Shown one piece after another: positions 1 to 7,810 of a stretch of DNA of 64,000 bases. Origin of the DNA: Actinoplanes sp040639655 (GTDB lineage: Bacteria > Actinomycetota > Actinomycetes > Mycobacteriales > Micromonosporaceae); the NCBI RefSeq assembly GCF_040639655.1, contig NZ_JBFAAI010000006.1, forward strand, positions 1 through 64,000, read 5' to 3'. A program made the translations under genes and the position numbers. Position 1 is the stretch's first letter; each line of letters opens with the position of its first letter. Under the pieces are notes generated by a model. It made no database searches, was not told the origin of the DNA, and saw nothing but the letters and a program-made list of their open reading frames with translations.

Positions 1-54
1 CTCAACGCCTTCGATCTCGCCTTCGAAGGACGACTCACCGCAGCCCGTAACTGA
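1..54 (+). CDS. IS256-family transposase, C-terminal tail only
   Basis: Only 17 codons are inside the window, ending at a TGA at 52-54. The tail reads LNAFDLAFEGRLTAARN, which resembles the extreme C-terminus of actinobacterial mutator-type (IS256) DDE transposases, where an ALNxFDIxFxGR-like ending is common. The family call rests on this tail plus the adjacent terminal-repeat-like sequence at about 71-95. Nothing can be said about whether the transposase is intact, because its catalytic domain lies outside the window. Confidence 0.45.
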   Translation, partial: LNAFDLAFEGRLTAARN

Positions 55-95
55 CCTTCAACAACATCGAGTTACACCGTTTTCTTGACACTCCC
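1..95 (+). mobile_element. 3' end of an IS256-type insertion sequence
   Basis: The segment contains the last codons of a transposase-like frame followed by a terminal sequence whose reverse complement reads GGGAGTGTCAAGAAAACGG and continues with TGTAAC. From memory this is the kind of terminal inverted repeat seen in IS256 (mutator) elements. The proposed outer end is about base 95. The other end and any target duplication lie outside the window. Confidence 0.6.
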
Positions 96-388
96 ACGGC
101 GGCGGCTTCCCGTGGTTCGAAGATGTGTATACATGCGCGGGATTCCTGATCATCGATTCGCGGCGGTTGCGTATTTATGTAAAGGTGACCAGCACCGGCA
201 AGATCTGTGGAATCGAACTTCCGCTGACGTCCTCCAGTGGCGACGTTGTTCCAGGCATGGGCGGATCCTTCCCGCAAGAACTGGCCTCGGTTATCCGTAA
301 CGGAACACTGGTCCGCCAGCCGCAGACCGGTATCGAGGATGACTACTGCGCCACCGTCTACGACATGACCGCCTGGGTGGATGACTGA
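96..388 (+). pseudogene. 3' remnant of a gene cut by the IS256-type element
   Basis: A frame that is open right up to the inferred IS end (no stop from base 89 onward) runs to a TGA at 386-388. It gives a protein-like sequence that begins GGGFPWFEDVYTCAG, continues through DSRRLRIYVKV and ends AWVDD. No convincing start codon or ribosome site exists near the junction; the nearest start is a GTG at 125 without a Shine-Dalgarno. The simplest reading is the C-terminal ~95 residues of a host protein whose 5' part was separated by the insertion. The family is not recognised. An alternative is a short independent gene starting at 125. Confidence 0.45.
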
Positions 389-940
389 CACAGCCGGAAG
401 TCTCGAAGTTCGCGGCGAGCTGCGGAAGTCTCGACGTCCGGTCGCCGCACTTCCCGACTGCCTGGCCCTGCACAAGTCGCGCCAGCGAACCGACCTCCGC
501 TGCCAACGGCCGACGCGGTCGATCTCGTCGCGGCATGATGCACGGCGGACCGGCGATGCACGTTCGCTGCTCACGGCCCGCTCGCACTGCCCTCGAGGTC
601 AACCTCTGGCAACCGCCTGCATCACATCTACTTTTGAGGGCCGACCACCCACTCTTTCGGAGGCGGCCGCCAAGCGACACGGCAGCGATCACCGGAGCCA
701 CGACAGCGCTCGGCTAAAGGCGATCATCACGGCCCCGCGCCACGCCCACCCTGGCGGTCGATCCACAGGCATCGAGGTCGAGATCGCCATACCTCTTTCT
801 ACGAGGACCACCTCGCCCGACCGGGCAGGACAACCGGCTCAGCCCACAGGGAAGACCGTGACACCTCTGACATTCGAACAGAGGCCTCGGTGCGGCCGGC
901 CACTATCCTCCTCCGGAACTGAGGGATACAGGATGGCGGT
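389..940. other. Intergenic stretch with no supportable gene
   Basis: About 550 bases lie between the truncated gene and the next real gene. Open frames here have poor composition and no ribosome site. A short direct repeat (CGGAAGTCTCGA) occurs twice, at about 392 and 423. It may be decayed coding DNA left behind by the IS insertion, but nothing identifiable remains. Confidence 0.4.
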
Positions 941-1474
941 GTGGCGGTGTTGACGACACTGGGGCAGGTGGCGGACCGGGCACTGGAACTCGGTATCGCG
1001 GTAGTGGTCGGGCAGGACGGGGACGACCTGCGCGACCAGCCGCTGTCCTACTACGGCGAGGACCCCGCCGGCGCGCTCATCGACATGATGGAGGAGTGGG
1101 GCGCCGGCGTGCGGATACACCCAAAGGTGGACAACCTCCTGGAGGGCTACCGGGATCTGTTCGACCGTTTCACTGCCAGCAGCGGAGGCACAGTGGTCAT
1201 CACCGACGTCGAGCTCTTCGAAGAAGCCGACGGTGAGCGTATCCGGATGCTGGTCAACGGCGAAGAACTCGTCTGGCACCTGGAGCATCAAACGGACCGG
1301 TACATCGATACGCTGATGGTCTTCGAGATTACCGACCGGCTGACGCCGCGCGACGACACGGACCCGCGGGTCTTTGTCGCACTTGACGACGCCGACGATG
1401 AGCTCGGGTTCATCTTCGCCGATCCGGGGGCCCTGTCGATCCTGACCCGCGAACTCGGCATCGAGCATGCCTGA
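941..1474 (+). CDS. Acidic protein of unknown function (177 aa)
   Basis: The GTG start gives a soluble, strongly acidic 177-residue protein with no signal peptide or membrane segment. Visible features are an N-terminal alternating hydrophobic stretch (ELGIAVVVGQDG), a central WGAGVRIHP segment and an Asp-rich C-terminal third (VALDDADDELGF). No family was recognised. The size, acidity and position beside an IS-disrupted gene are reminiscent of immunity proteins of polymorphic-toxin systems, but no toxin is visible, so this is only a guess. No strong Shine-Dalgarno is seen upstream. Confidence 0.6.
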   Translation: MAVLTTLGQVADRALELGIAVVVGQDGDDLRDQPLSYYGEDPAGALIDMMEEWGAGVRIHPKVDNLLEGYRDLFDRFTASSGGTVVITDVELFEEADGERIRMLVNGEELVWHLEHQTDRYIDTLMVFEITDRLTPRDDTDPRVFVALDDADDELGFIFADPGALSILTRELGIEHA

Positions 1475-1616
1475 CGGCCGGTCCGGCATGGCAGTTGCGT
1501 GAGCGAGCCAGCCAAAGACTCTTACGAGCCTGTTGGCGGCACGACTCAGGGAGCGTTGGCACTTCCGGGCAGGACGGCCGCGTCGCGGAGATGGACGCGG
1601 CCGCCTCTGTACCCGT

Positions 1617-2405
1617 TCACTTGAGGGGAACCTTCACCCCGGCCGTGAATGCCGATTCGTGCAACACCACTGAGGCCAGCTTGGTTCCCTTCGGAACGTC
1701 GAACACCAGTTTTCCTTCGACGGAGTTTCCTGGATTGATCTGCTCCAGGAACGTCGAGGAGTCCTCGTTGGCATAGATCGCGGCGCCTGAGTCGACCGAG
1801 TACTCCGTATTGGCGCCGTCGTAAGCCTTCTGAGAACCATCGTAGAAAGTCTCCGCGGAAGTACCTACGTTCTTGATGGTCACATCGATCAGGCAGAACT
1901 CGCCTTGAGCCTTTTCGTTCGCATACTGGCCGCCGACCTGGGCCACACCGCACTTCATGCCAGTTACGGTGAACTGGAACTTTCCATCCGTTGCCGGCTT
2001 GTTCATCTCGCCCGCTACAGCGTTCTTACCGCTCTGATTGTCATCCACCTTGCTCGCGCCGCCTACGAACAGCACGAAGATCCCTACGCAGCCGAGGATC
2101 ATTGCCAGGACGATGCCACCGACAATGAACGGCCACTTCTTGCGCTTCTTCTGTGGCTGTTGGATCGGCGGTGGGTAGCTGTGCTGCTGGGCGTGCGGCG
2201 GCGGGCCGTACGGTGGCGGGCCGGAAGGCTGGCCAGGTGGCGGGCCGGAAGGCTGGCCGGGTTGCGCTCCATACGGTGGCGGACCGGACGGCTGGCCGGG
2301 TTGCGCTCCATACGGTGGCGGACCGGACGGCGGCCCGTAGGACGGCGGCCCACCTTCCGGCTGGTTCTGATCGGGTGGCGGCTGATAGGTCACTTTAGGC
2401 TCCAC
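1617..2405 (-). CDS. Membrane-anchored DUF4352-type protein with proline-rich cytoplasmic head
   Basis: This 262-residue protein has three parts. Residues 1-85 are Pro/Gly/Gln-rich with near-perfect GAQPGQPSGPPPY repeats. A basic KKRKK stop-transfer signal and one membrane helix follow at about 91-114. The extracellular domain covers about 120-262. That domain resembles DUF4352 (an immunoglobulin-like secreted fold) and carries two cysteines near 150 and 170 (GMKCG, FCLID) that could pair. The topology inferred is cytoplasmic N-terminus and exposed C-terminus. No partner gene lies beside it. Function is unknown; such proteins in actinomycetes are usually exported antigens or envelope sensors. 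Confidence 0.75.
   Translation of the reverse strand: MEPKVTYQPPPDQNQPEGGPPSYGPPSGPPPYGAQPGQPSGPPPYGAQPGQPSGPPPGQPSGPPPYGPPPHAQQHSYPPPIQQPQKKRKKWPFIVGGIVLAMILGCVGIFVLFVGGASKVDDNQSGKNAVAGEMNKPATDGKFQFTVTGMKCGVAQVGGQYANEKAQGEFCLIDVTIKNVGTSAETFYDGSQKAYDGANTEYSVDSGAAIYANEDSSTFLEQINPGNSVEGKLVFDVPKGTKLASVVLHESAFTAGVKVPLK
2251..2328 (-). repeat. Two exact 39-bp tandem repeats in the proline-rich coding region
   Basis: Units at 2251-2289 and 2290-2328 are identical and encode a 13-residue GAQPGQPSGPPPY-type unit; a degenerate partial copy lies just before. Because the unit is a multiple of three, changes in copy number would keep the frame. Confidence 0.85.
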
Positions 2406-2895
2406 GGACCGGCAAAGAGTAGATTTGCGCGGCCAAGCCCAGTCCAGAACTAAACCGCACTCCGCTTCACAGTAAGGTCCGGAGGTTGCAACGAGCCGTT
2501 TCGCCGATGTTGGTTCCGCCGATTGAGTACGGATTCTTGGCAGCCGCTCGATTCAAAACGGCATGGAAGAGCGGATTCGCGCCGACGCGCCCGATCGCTC
2601 TAAAGCGTGTGTTGATGATTGCCAGGACCGATCAAGTCGGCCAGGCGCACTTACTTCCTTCGCTGGAGGCTCACCGCCCTGCACCTCCTTCGTGCGGCGG
2701 ATCGCACATCTTCAAAATCCCCTTCGCCGCGGGCGGACGGCCCGGCTGGCTGGCTGGCTGGCGATGCCGCGCACGAAGGCAGCAACGGACTCGATGCTCG
2801 ACCTCATGGTTCTTCCCCGCGCACGTCACTTCCGACATCAGCCGCGATACGGCCTCGGTGGAGGTGGTTCTCAGGATGCCGGGCACGCAAAGATC
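2406..2895. other. Intergenic stretch with no supportable gene
   Basis: About 490 bases separate the divergent DUF4352 and HIT genes. It should hold both promoters, but no clear -35/-10 pair was identified. A short (CTGG)n run of about four and a half units lies near 2744-2761. Frames through it have unnatural composition. Confidence 0.4.
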
Positions 2896-3345
2896 ATGGC
2901 CATGGAGGAGTGCCTGATCTGCGCCAAACACCGGGGTGAGGGATCGCTGGGCGGCATCCGGGTGTGGGAGGACGAGCACAGTCTGGTCTTTCACCGCCCG
3001 GTCGACGCGTCGGGTACCACGATGCCCGGCTATCTGTTCGTGGAGAGCCGCCGGCATGTCCCCTACCTCGCCGATCTCACCGACGTGGAGGCCGCCGCCA
3101 TCGGTCGTGTGGTGCGGCGTGCCGCGGAGGCTCTCCGGGCCGAGGTGGATGCCGAGTTCGTGTTCTCCGCTGTCGCGGGTATGAGCCATGCGCATTTCCA
3201 TCAACATCTGTTCGTACGCCATCGCGGCACACCCGCGGAGTACGGCTGGATGGCCGGCGATCAGTGGCCCGGTGTTCCTCGCAGCACGGCTCCGGCGATC
3301 GCCGAGCTCTGTGTCCGCCTGCGCCCTTACCTGGCGGGCCGGTGA
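2896..3345 (+). CDS. HIT family nucleotide hydrolase
   Basis: This 149-residue protein carries the histidine triad signature near the C-terminus (H100-F-H102-Q-H104 within SHAHFHQHLFV). HIT proteins hydrolyse nucleoside phosphoramidates or dinucleoside polyphosphates through a covalent nucleotidyl-His intermediate. An N-terminal CLIC pair (C6, C9) is the usual first half of a HIT zinc site. The ATG at 2896 was chosen because the sequence upstream in the same frame is not protein-like; ATG 2902 is equally possible. The C-terminus ends inside a tandem repeat. Exact substrate unknown. Confidence 0.85.
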   Translation: MAMEECLICAKHRGEGSLGGIRVWEDEHSLVFHRPVDASGTTMPGYLFVESRRHVPYLADLTDVEAAAIGRVVRRAAEALRAEVDAEFVFSAVAGMSHAHFHQHLFVRHRGTPAEYGWMAGDQWPGVPRSTAPAIAELCVRLRPYLAGR

Positions 3346-3399
3346 CGATCGGCCTGGCGGGCCAGTGACGAACGGCCTGGCGGGCCGGTGACGAGGAAC
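3331..3399 (+). repeat. Three 23-bp tandem repeats across the HIT gene stop codon
   Basis: Units at 3331-3353, 3354-3376 and 3377-3399 share the core CTGGCGGGCCGGTGACGA. The first unit encodes the last residues of the HIT protein and its TGA, so the repeat looks like a replication-slippage expansion of the gene end. Confidence 0.8.
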
Positions 3400-3448
3400 G
3401 CCCGGCCGCCGGGGTGGTGCCGTGCACAGCCCGCTTCCGAACAGCGAA

Positions 3449-3476
3449 CGGCCCGGCTGCCTGGGCAGCCGGGCCG
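3449..3476. terminator. 12-bp GC-rich hairpin between convergent genes
   Basis: CGGCCCGGCTGC pairs perfectly with GCAGCCGGGCCG around a four-base loop. It lies between the converging HIT and RTX genes and can act on both strands. There is no T-tract. Confidence 0.65.
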
Positions 3477-3494
3477 TCGATGAAGCAGTGGAGA

Positions 3495-4718
3495 TCAGCG
3501 GCGGGAAGCCCGCGCCTCCTTGACACGGGCCGCCTGCTCGGCCGCCTCCGCCGGGATTGCCGACTGCTTGCGGGCGCCCTGCGCCTCAGCCGGGGGGATC
3601 TCGCAGTTCATGACCGTCGAGGTGCCCATGACGATGCAGGTGTCGCCTTCGATGCCGTGGGCGCCACCGTCGATGGCGTCGGCCGCGGTGGGGCTGCCGA
3701 CCGGGTTGTTCCCGGCATCCACGGACTCGCCGATGAGGACGTCGTCGTGGTCGTTGCCCCAGATCAGGTCGTTGGCGGCGTCGCCCTCGATCCAGTCGAA
3801 GTCGCCTCCGCCGGAGAGCTTGTCGGAGCCGGCCCCGCCGAAGATGTAGTCCAGGTCGTTCTCGCCGTGGATGGTGTCGTTGCCGTTCCCACCCCAGGCC
3901 ACGTCGGCGAGAAGGTTGTCGCCGGAGATGCGCTCACCGGCGCCGGAGTAGATCCGGTCGTTGCCGTTCTCACCGTCGATGTAGTCGACGTCGTTGGCGC
4001 CGGAGATGGTGTCGTTGCCATCACCACCGAACAGCTCGTCGTCGCCGGCGTCGCCGTAGATCCAGTCGTCGTTGCCTTCGCCGTCGACGTAGTCGTTGCC
4101 CGGGCCACCGGCGAGAGCGTCGTTACCGGTGGAACCCCAGATGTCGTCGTTGCCTGCGTCGCCCCACACCTTGTCGTTCCCGGTGCCCGACCAGACGCTG
4201 TCGTTGCCGTTCCCGGAGCGGATGTGGTCGACACCGGACTCACCGAACAGCTTGTCGTTGCCGTTGTTGCCGTACAGCTTGTCGTTACCGGAGCCGCCCT
4301 GGAGCTGGTCGCCGCCGGAGCCACCGATCAGGGTGTCGTTGCCGGTGCCCCCGCCGGCGAGCAGGTAGACGGAGGTCTTGTTGTTCACCACGTCGTTCTT
4401 GTCGCCGAGCGCCGCGGTGATCCGCGTCGTCTTCGCCTTGGTGGTGCAGCGCACCTTGTACTTGGTGACCTTCTTGCAGCCCTTGCCGGCCTGGAGCGCG
4501 ACCCGGTCGGTCAGCGTCACGGTGCGGCCCGAGATGGTGACGGTCAACGAGTTCGCCCGGCCGATCAGGGCCTGGAACTGCACCGTGTTGGTGCCGACGA
4601 CCTTGGCCAGGCCGGCGCTGGCCGCCTGCGCCGGGGTCGAGAGGAAGAAGGAGGAGGCGGCCACCGCGACTGCGGCGGCACCGACCGCGGACAGGGTCCG
4701 GCGATTGATGATTGCCAT
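3495..4718 (-). CDS. Secreted RTX-like calcium-binding repeat protein
   Basis: The 407-residue protein has a Sec signal peptide (MAIINRRTL..., cleavage after TPAQA near residue 31). Next is a domain of about 90 residues shared with the next gene (contains TISGRTVTLTDRVA and two cysteines). From about 125 to 340 it has about 20 tandem GGxGNDxLxG nonapeptides, which in this family fold into calcium-bound parallel beta-rolls. ATG 4718 is preferred over an upstream TTG because GGGGA sits 9 bases before it. It is a paralogue of the gene at 4856-5815, and likely extracellular. No type I secretion genes are nearby, in line with Sec export. Enzymatic function is not evident. Confidence 0.88.
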   Translation of the reverse strand: MAIINRRTLSAVGAAAVAVAASSFFLSTPAQAASAGLAKVVGTNTVQFQALIGRANSLTVTISGRTVTLTDRVALQAGKGCKKVTKYKVRCTTKAKTTRITAALGDKNDVVNNKTSVYLLAGGGTGNDTLIGGSGGDQLQGGSGNDKLYGNNGNDKLFGESGVDHIRSGNGNDSVWSGTGNDKVWGDAGNDDIWGSTGNDALAGGPGNDYVDGEGNDDWIYGDAGDDELFGGDGNDTISGANDVDYIDGENGNDRIYSGAGERISGDNLLADVAWGGNGNDTIHGENDLDYIFGGAGSDKLSGGGDFDWIEGDAANDLIWGNDHDDVLIGESVDAGNNPVGSPTAADAIDGGAHGIEGDTCIVMGTSTVMNCEIPPAEAQGARKQSAIPAEAAEQAARVKEARASRR

Positions 4719-4818
4719 GATGAAAGATCCCCGTTTCAAAGCAGACGGGACGGTACGAAGATCCGCCCCCGTCAGCGATCAGCGTAGGACGATACCGTAG
4801 CGACGTCGCCCCCCACTC

Positions 4819-4838
4819 GAAGTGACCTCCATCACTTC
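4819..4838. promoter_or_regulatory. Perfect inverted repeat GAAGTGA-N6-TCACTTC
   Basis: Seven-base arms with a six-base spacer lie about 100 bases upstream of the 3495-4718 gene start and just beyond the stop of the upstream RTX paralogue. The symmetry and position suit an operator for a dimeric regulator. The arms could also form a weak hairpin. Confidence 0.4.
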
Positions 4839-4855
4839 AGGACAGTCGACAGTGC

Positions 4856-5815
4856 TCAGTCGATAGCGGTCGGCGACACCCGGGTCACGCTCGGCGCCTG
4901 GGCCGCGGAGGCGGACGCCACACCGGTGTACCACTCACACCCGGACGTCGTGGTCTTGCTGGAGGACTCGAGGCAGATGTCGCCGACCGAGGTGTTGGCA
5001 CCGGCGTAGAGCCGGTCCACCGCGGTGGGCGAGCCGGACGACACACCCCGGCCGCCGACGGCCTTGTAGACCTCGCCGACCAGTACGTCGTCGCCCGCTT
5101 CACCGGCGATGGCGTCGTTGCCGGCGTCGCCGATCAGGAAGTCGTCGCCGTCGCTGCCCCACACCTTGTCGTTGCCGCCCCAGCCGCGGACGACGTCCCT
5201 GCCGGTCCCGGCGTAGACGGTGTCGTTGCCGGCCTCGCCGTGCAGCTGGTCGTTGCCTGCCCCGCCGTAGACGGTGTCGTTGCCGGTACCCGCCGCGACG
5301 TAGTCGTAGCCGCTGCCACCCACGATGCGGTCGGCGCCGGAGTCGCCGAAGAGCTCGCCCTTGCCGTTGCCGCCGTAGAGCTTGTCGTTGCCGGGGCCAC
5401 CCTGCAACTGGTCGCCGCCGGGGCCGCCGATCAGGGTGTCGTTGCCGGTGCTGCCGCCGGCCAGCATGAAGACGCCGGTGTAGTTGCGCACGTAGTCGTT
5501 ACGGTCACCGAGCGCCACCTTGACGAGCTTGGTGGCCTGGGTGGTCGTGCACCGCACCTGGTAACGAGTGACCTGCTTGCAGCCCTTGCCGGCCTTGATC
5601 GCGACCCGGTCGGTGAGGGTGACGGTACGACCCGAGATCGTGACCGACACCTTGTTGGTGCGCTCCATCAGCGCCCGGAAACTGACCGTGCTCTTCCCTG
5701 CGGCCGCGAGACCGGCCGACGCCGCCTGCGCCGGCGACCCGAAGAGTGTCGTGGCAGCGAGCGCCGCGGCGGTGGCACCGAACGCGACCAGAGTCCTGCG
5801 GTACTTCAGGTTCAT
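4856..5815 (-). CDS. Secreted RTX-like calcium-binding repeat protein, second paralogue
   Basis: This 319-residue protein starts at ATG 5815 (GGGGG seven bases upstream). It has a signal peptide ending SPAQA, the same N-terminal domain as its neighbour (TISGRTVTLTDRVA, then KGCKQVTRYQVRC), and a shorter run of about ten GNDxLxG-type calcium-binding nonapeptides at about 125-260. Its last part has two cysteines (ICLE, GCEW) that could form a disulphide. It lies 37 bases downstream of the FtsX-domain gene on the same strand and may be co-transcribed with it. The repeat number differs from the paralogue, as expected for repeat expansion. Confidence 0.87.
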   Translation of the reverse strand: MNLKYRRTLVAFGATAAALAATTLFGSPAQAASAGLAAAGKSTVSFRALMERTNKVSVTISGRTVTLTDRVAIKAGKGCKQVTRYQVRCTTTQATKLVKVALGDRNDYVRNYTGVFMLAGGSTGNDTLIGGPGGDQLQGGPGNDKLYGGNGKGELFGDSGADRIVGGSGYDYVAAGTGNDTVYGGAGNDQLHGEAGNDTVYAGTGRDVVRGWGGNDKVWGSDGDDFLIGDAGNDAIAGEAGDDVLVGEVYKAVGGRGVSSGSPTAVDRLYAGANTSVGDICLESSSKTTTSGCEWYTGVASASAAQAPSVTRVSPTAID

Positions 5816-5832
5816 GAGAAACCCCCGTTGAG

Positions 5833-5853
5833 AGTTGATAGTTGATAGTTGAT
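5833..5853 (-). repeat. Three 7-bp tandem repeats before the second RTX gene
   Basis: AGTTGAT is repeated three times head to tail at 5833-5839, 5840-5846 and 5847-5853, in the gap between the FtsX-domain gene and the RTX gene. Variation here would alter spacing in the 5' leader of the downstream gene. Confidence 0.75.
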
Positions 5854-6377
5854 CAGCAGACCAGTTCGGCGCCCGGACGGCCAGCACCGGGCCGCATCAC
5901 CACCCGGACGCGGTCGACCCCGGCCATCTTCCGTACCGCCGGCAGCGGCCCGCATTCGAAGTCACGGCCCACAGTGGTCAGAGACAGCGACTCCGGCATC
6001 GACTCCGCGGTGACGCCCTCGAGCTGGACAGGGTCGTTGCCGGCACGCTCCCGGAGCTTCTGGTACGCCTGCTCGCGCGTCTCCAGCCGGATCCCGTCCC
6101 GTGCCGGCAATGCACCGAGCGCCTGCTCCACCGCGTCGCGTTGCCGGAGGTCCGCGTCCGGTTCCATCGATACCGCGACGGTGAACTCGCGCTCCGGAAC
6201 ATACCGCCACCCGGCGACGAGCATTACCGTGGTGGACGCGACCGCTCCGAGAACCAGAGCGCCCGCGGCCGTGCCGAGCAGATGCAGCCACCGCCGGCTC
6301 GCCGGCCGGGGCTTGTCCGCTTTTTCCGTCCACGACTCGACGTCGAACGGGTCGTGTGTCGGCTGTGGATCGGTCAT
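5853..6377 (-). CDS. Single-pass protein with an FtsX-type extracellular domain
   Basis: The 174-residue protein has a short cytoplasmic head, one membrane helix at about 30-55 (LLGTAAGALVLGAVAS) and a periplasmic-side domain. That domain carries features of the FtsX extracellular domain: a VAVSMEPDAD strand, a segment like REQAYQKLRERAG, and LPA/MPESLSL-type sequence. Full FtsX has four membrane helices and a permease domain; both are absent here. In FtsX this domain recruits peptidoglycan hydrolases or their partners, so a scaffold or decoy role in the envelope is possible. ATG 6377 is preferred over the TTG three codons upstream; neither has a strong ribosome site. Confidence 0.65.
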   Translation of the reverse strand: MTDPQPTHDPFDVESWTEKADKPRPASRRWLHLLGTAAGALVLGAVASTTVMLVAGWRYVPEREFTVAVSMEPDADLRQRDAVEQALGALPARDGIRLETREQAYQKLRERAGNDPVQLEGVTAESMPESLSLTTVGRDFECGPLPAVRKMAGVDRVRVVMRPGAGRPGAELVC

Positions 6378-6509
6378 GATCCGCAAAGCTATAACAGTCG
6401 CACCATGCCGTGGTTGTCCACACCGTCACGGAGGGCCTTGATGGCGGTCGCTGAGTGCTACAGAGTGTTGTCGGGATCGGTCAACCTCGGAACGCAAGGA
6501 GGCCTCGTC

Positions 6510-6818
6510 GTGAACGGCTTCTCGAACGACTCGGAGCATGCCGCCTACAACCTGGCCGAGGCGCTCCTCGAGAAGGCCATGTCCTGCATGAAGCACGCGG
6601 AGGAGGCATCCGAGGCGTTCCGCTCCGGGCGGATCGCGATGCGGCGGCAGTTCAAGTCCCGGGGGCTCTCCGAGGCGGAGGCCGACATCAGATGGGCCGG
6701 GACGGTACAGGCCACCCGGGCGATCTCGGAGAACAGCTTCTTCATGGCGCAGGCGACGATGTACAACAACGCCGCCGCCGCGCAGTACGCGAAGGCCCTT
6801 TACCTGCGGGGCAAGTGA
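6510..6818 (+). CDS. Small helical protein of unknown function (102 aa)
   Basis: The GTG at 6510 is preceded by AAGGAGG with a seven-base gap, one of the best ribosome sites in the window, and decides the start over ATG 6441. The product is Ala-rich and apparently all helical, with many Met and Glu residues (LAEALLEKAMSCMKHAEEASEAF) and a middle RGLSEAEADI segment. No signal peptide or membrane helix. Size and helicity recall WXG100-type proteins, but the WxG turn is absent and no ESX genes adjoin, so that assignment is not made. Confidence 0.65.
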   Translation: MNGFSNDSEHAAYNLAEALLEKAMSCMKHAEEASEAFRSGRIAMRRQFKSRGLSEAEADIRWAGTVQATRAISENSFFMAQATMYNNAAAAQYAKALYLRGK

Positions 6819-6824
6819 GCCTGG

Positions 6825-7214
6825 TCAGGCCGCCCGGTGCCGCAGCGTCGCGACCGTGGAACCGGCGAGGGCGAGCAGACAGTCCGGCAGGGTCCCGTCG
6901 GCGATCGCCGCACCGAACAGCGCCTCACCGGTCGGGAAGTCACCGTTGACGTAAGCGCTGACGAACCGCGCGACCCAGCGCTTGTCATACCGCGCGTCGT
7001 CGATCCCGGGGAACTCGAGCGTCCAGGCGCCGCCGGGCGGAACGTGCCCGACCATGGTGGCGGCGAGGCACCAGGCGACGTCCCACGCACCGACCACGCC
7101 GTCCCGGTCGACGACCGCGTCAAACGTGTCCGCCACAGCCGCGGAGTCGCCGCTGAGCGCACACTGCAGAACCTGCGCGGCGTCGTCGAATGCATGCTGT
7201 GGTACGTCGGTCAC
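6825..7214 (-). CDS. Small protein of unknown function (129 aa)
   Basis: The GTG at 7214 gives a soluble protein of about 129 residues (MTDVPQHAFDDAAQ...). It contains Ala-rich helices and a central GAWTLEFPGIDDARYD segment. It converges on the small helical protein with only six bases between stops. No family is recognised. An upstream start at 7250 is possible, but the extra residues look less natural. Confidence 0.5.
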   Translation of the reverse strand: MTDVPQHAFDDAAQVLQCALSGDSAAVADTFDAVVDRDGVVGAWDVAWCLAATMVGHVPPGGAWTLEFPGIDDARYDKRWVARFVSAYVNGDFPTGEALFGAAIADGTLPDCLLALAGSTVATLRHRAA

Positions 7215-7264
7215 GTTGGAAAAGGTACGTCGGGCGGTCAAGGAACGCACTCGGACGTGGGAAT

Positions 7265-7684
7265 TCAGGCACCACGGAGCAGGCAGGTGATTCTGGCTGT
7301 GCAGACCCGGTCGCCGGCCTCGTCGGTGAGCACCACCTCGTACGTGGCCACCGCGCGGCCCCGGTGCACCGGCACCGCGACACCGGTGACCAGTCCGGAG
7401 CGGGCGGCCTTGTGGTGGGTCGCGTTGATGTCGACCCCGACCGCGAAGGGACGGTCCACGGTCTGCCCGTGCAGGACCGCGCCGACCGAACCGAGTGTCT
7501 CGGCGAGCACGCAGGAAGCGCCTCCGTGCAACAACCCGTACGGCTGGGTGTTGCCTTCGACCGGCATGATTCCTACAACCCGTTCCGCGGTGGCTTCGGT
7601 GATCTCGATGCCCATACGTTCCGCGAGTGCACCGCCGCCGCCGCTGGTGAACAGGTGTTGCTTACCGTCCTCCGCGATATCCAC
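7265..7684 (-). CDS. PaaI-type hotdog thioesterase
   Basis: The 139-residue single hotdog domain carries the PaaI signature YGLLHGGASCVLAETLGS at about 49-66. In this family the HGG turn and the following helix with a Glu/Asp nucleophile-activating residue hydrolyse acyl-CoA thioesters, often aromatic or phenylacetyl types. The length is typical. It is a stand-alone gene divergent from the Asp-repeat protein; no phenylacetate genes are nearby, so a general housekeeping acyl-CoA clearance role is more likely than a pathway role. Confidence 0.88.
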   Translation of the reverse strand: MDIAEDGKQHLFTSGGGGALAERMGIEITEATAERVVGIMPVEGNTQPYGLLHGGASCVLAETLGSVGAVLHGQTVDRPFAVGVDINATHHKAARSGLVTGVAVPVHRGRAVATYEVVLTDEAGDRVCTARITCLLRGA

Positions 7685-7810
7685 GGGCGTACGTTACGCC
7701 CGATCCGGGGCCGGACCAGCGACAACCGTCACAGGGCGGGGACTGTTCGACTGAACCGCTGGGTACTGACGGGCACACCGCCGGGCCCACCGGCCGACGA
7801 GAGGAGCACC

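Noticed and set aside
114..122. GGTTCGA resembling a tRNA T-arm
   Set aside because: No cloverleaf can be built around it.
381..953. Long open frame (about 190 codons) in the region after the truncated gene
   Set aside because: Arg/Pro/Thr-biased composition without ribosome site, typical of random open frames in very GC-rich DNA.
2744..2761. (CTGG)n run as a phase-variable contingency locus
   Set aside because: Too short and not inside or near a start of a supported gene.
2563..2895. N-terminal extension of the HIT protein
   Set aside because: The upstream part has unnatural composition and no family match; the HIT fold begins at about 2896.
3414..4787. Long + strand frame opposite the RTX gene
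   Set aside because: It is the complement of GNDxLxG repeats, giving artificial Val/Asp-rich repeats; the minus frame has a signal peptide and ribosome site.
6510..6818. WXG100/ESX substrate assignment for the small helical protein
   Set aside because: No WxG turn and no ESX genes beside it.
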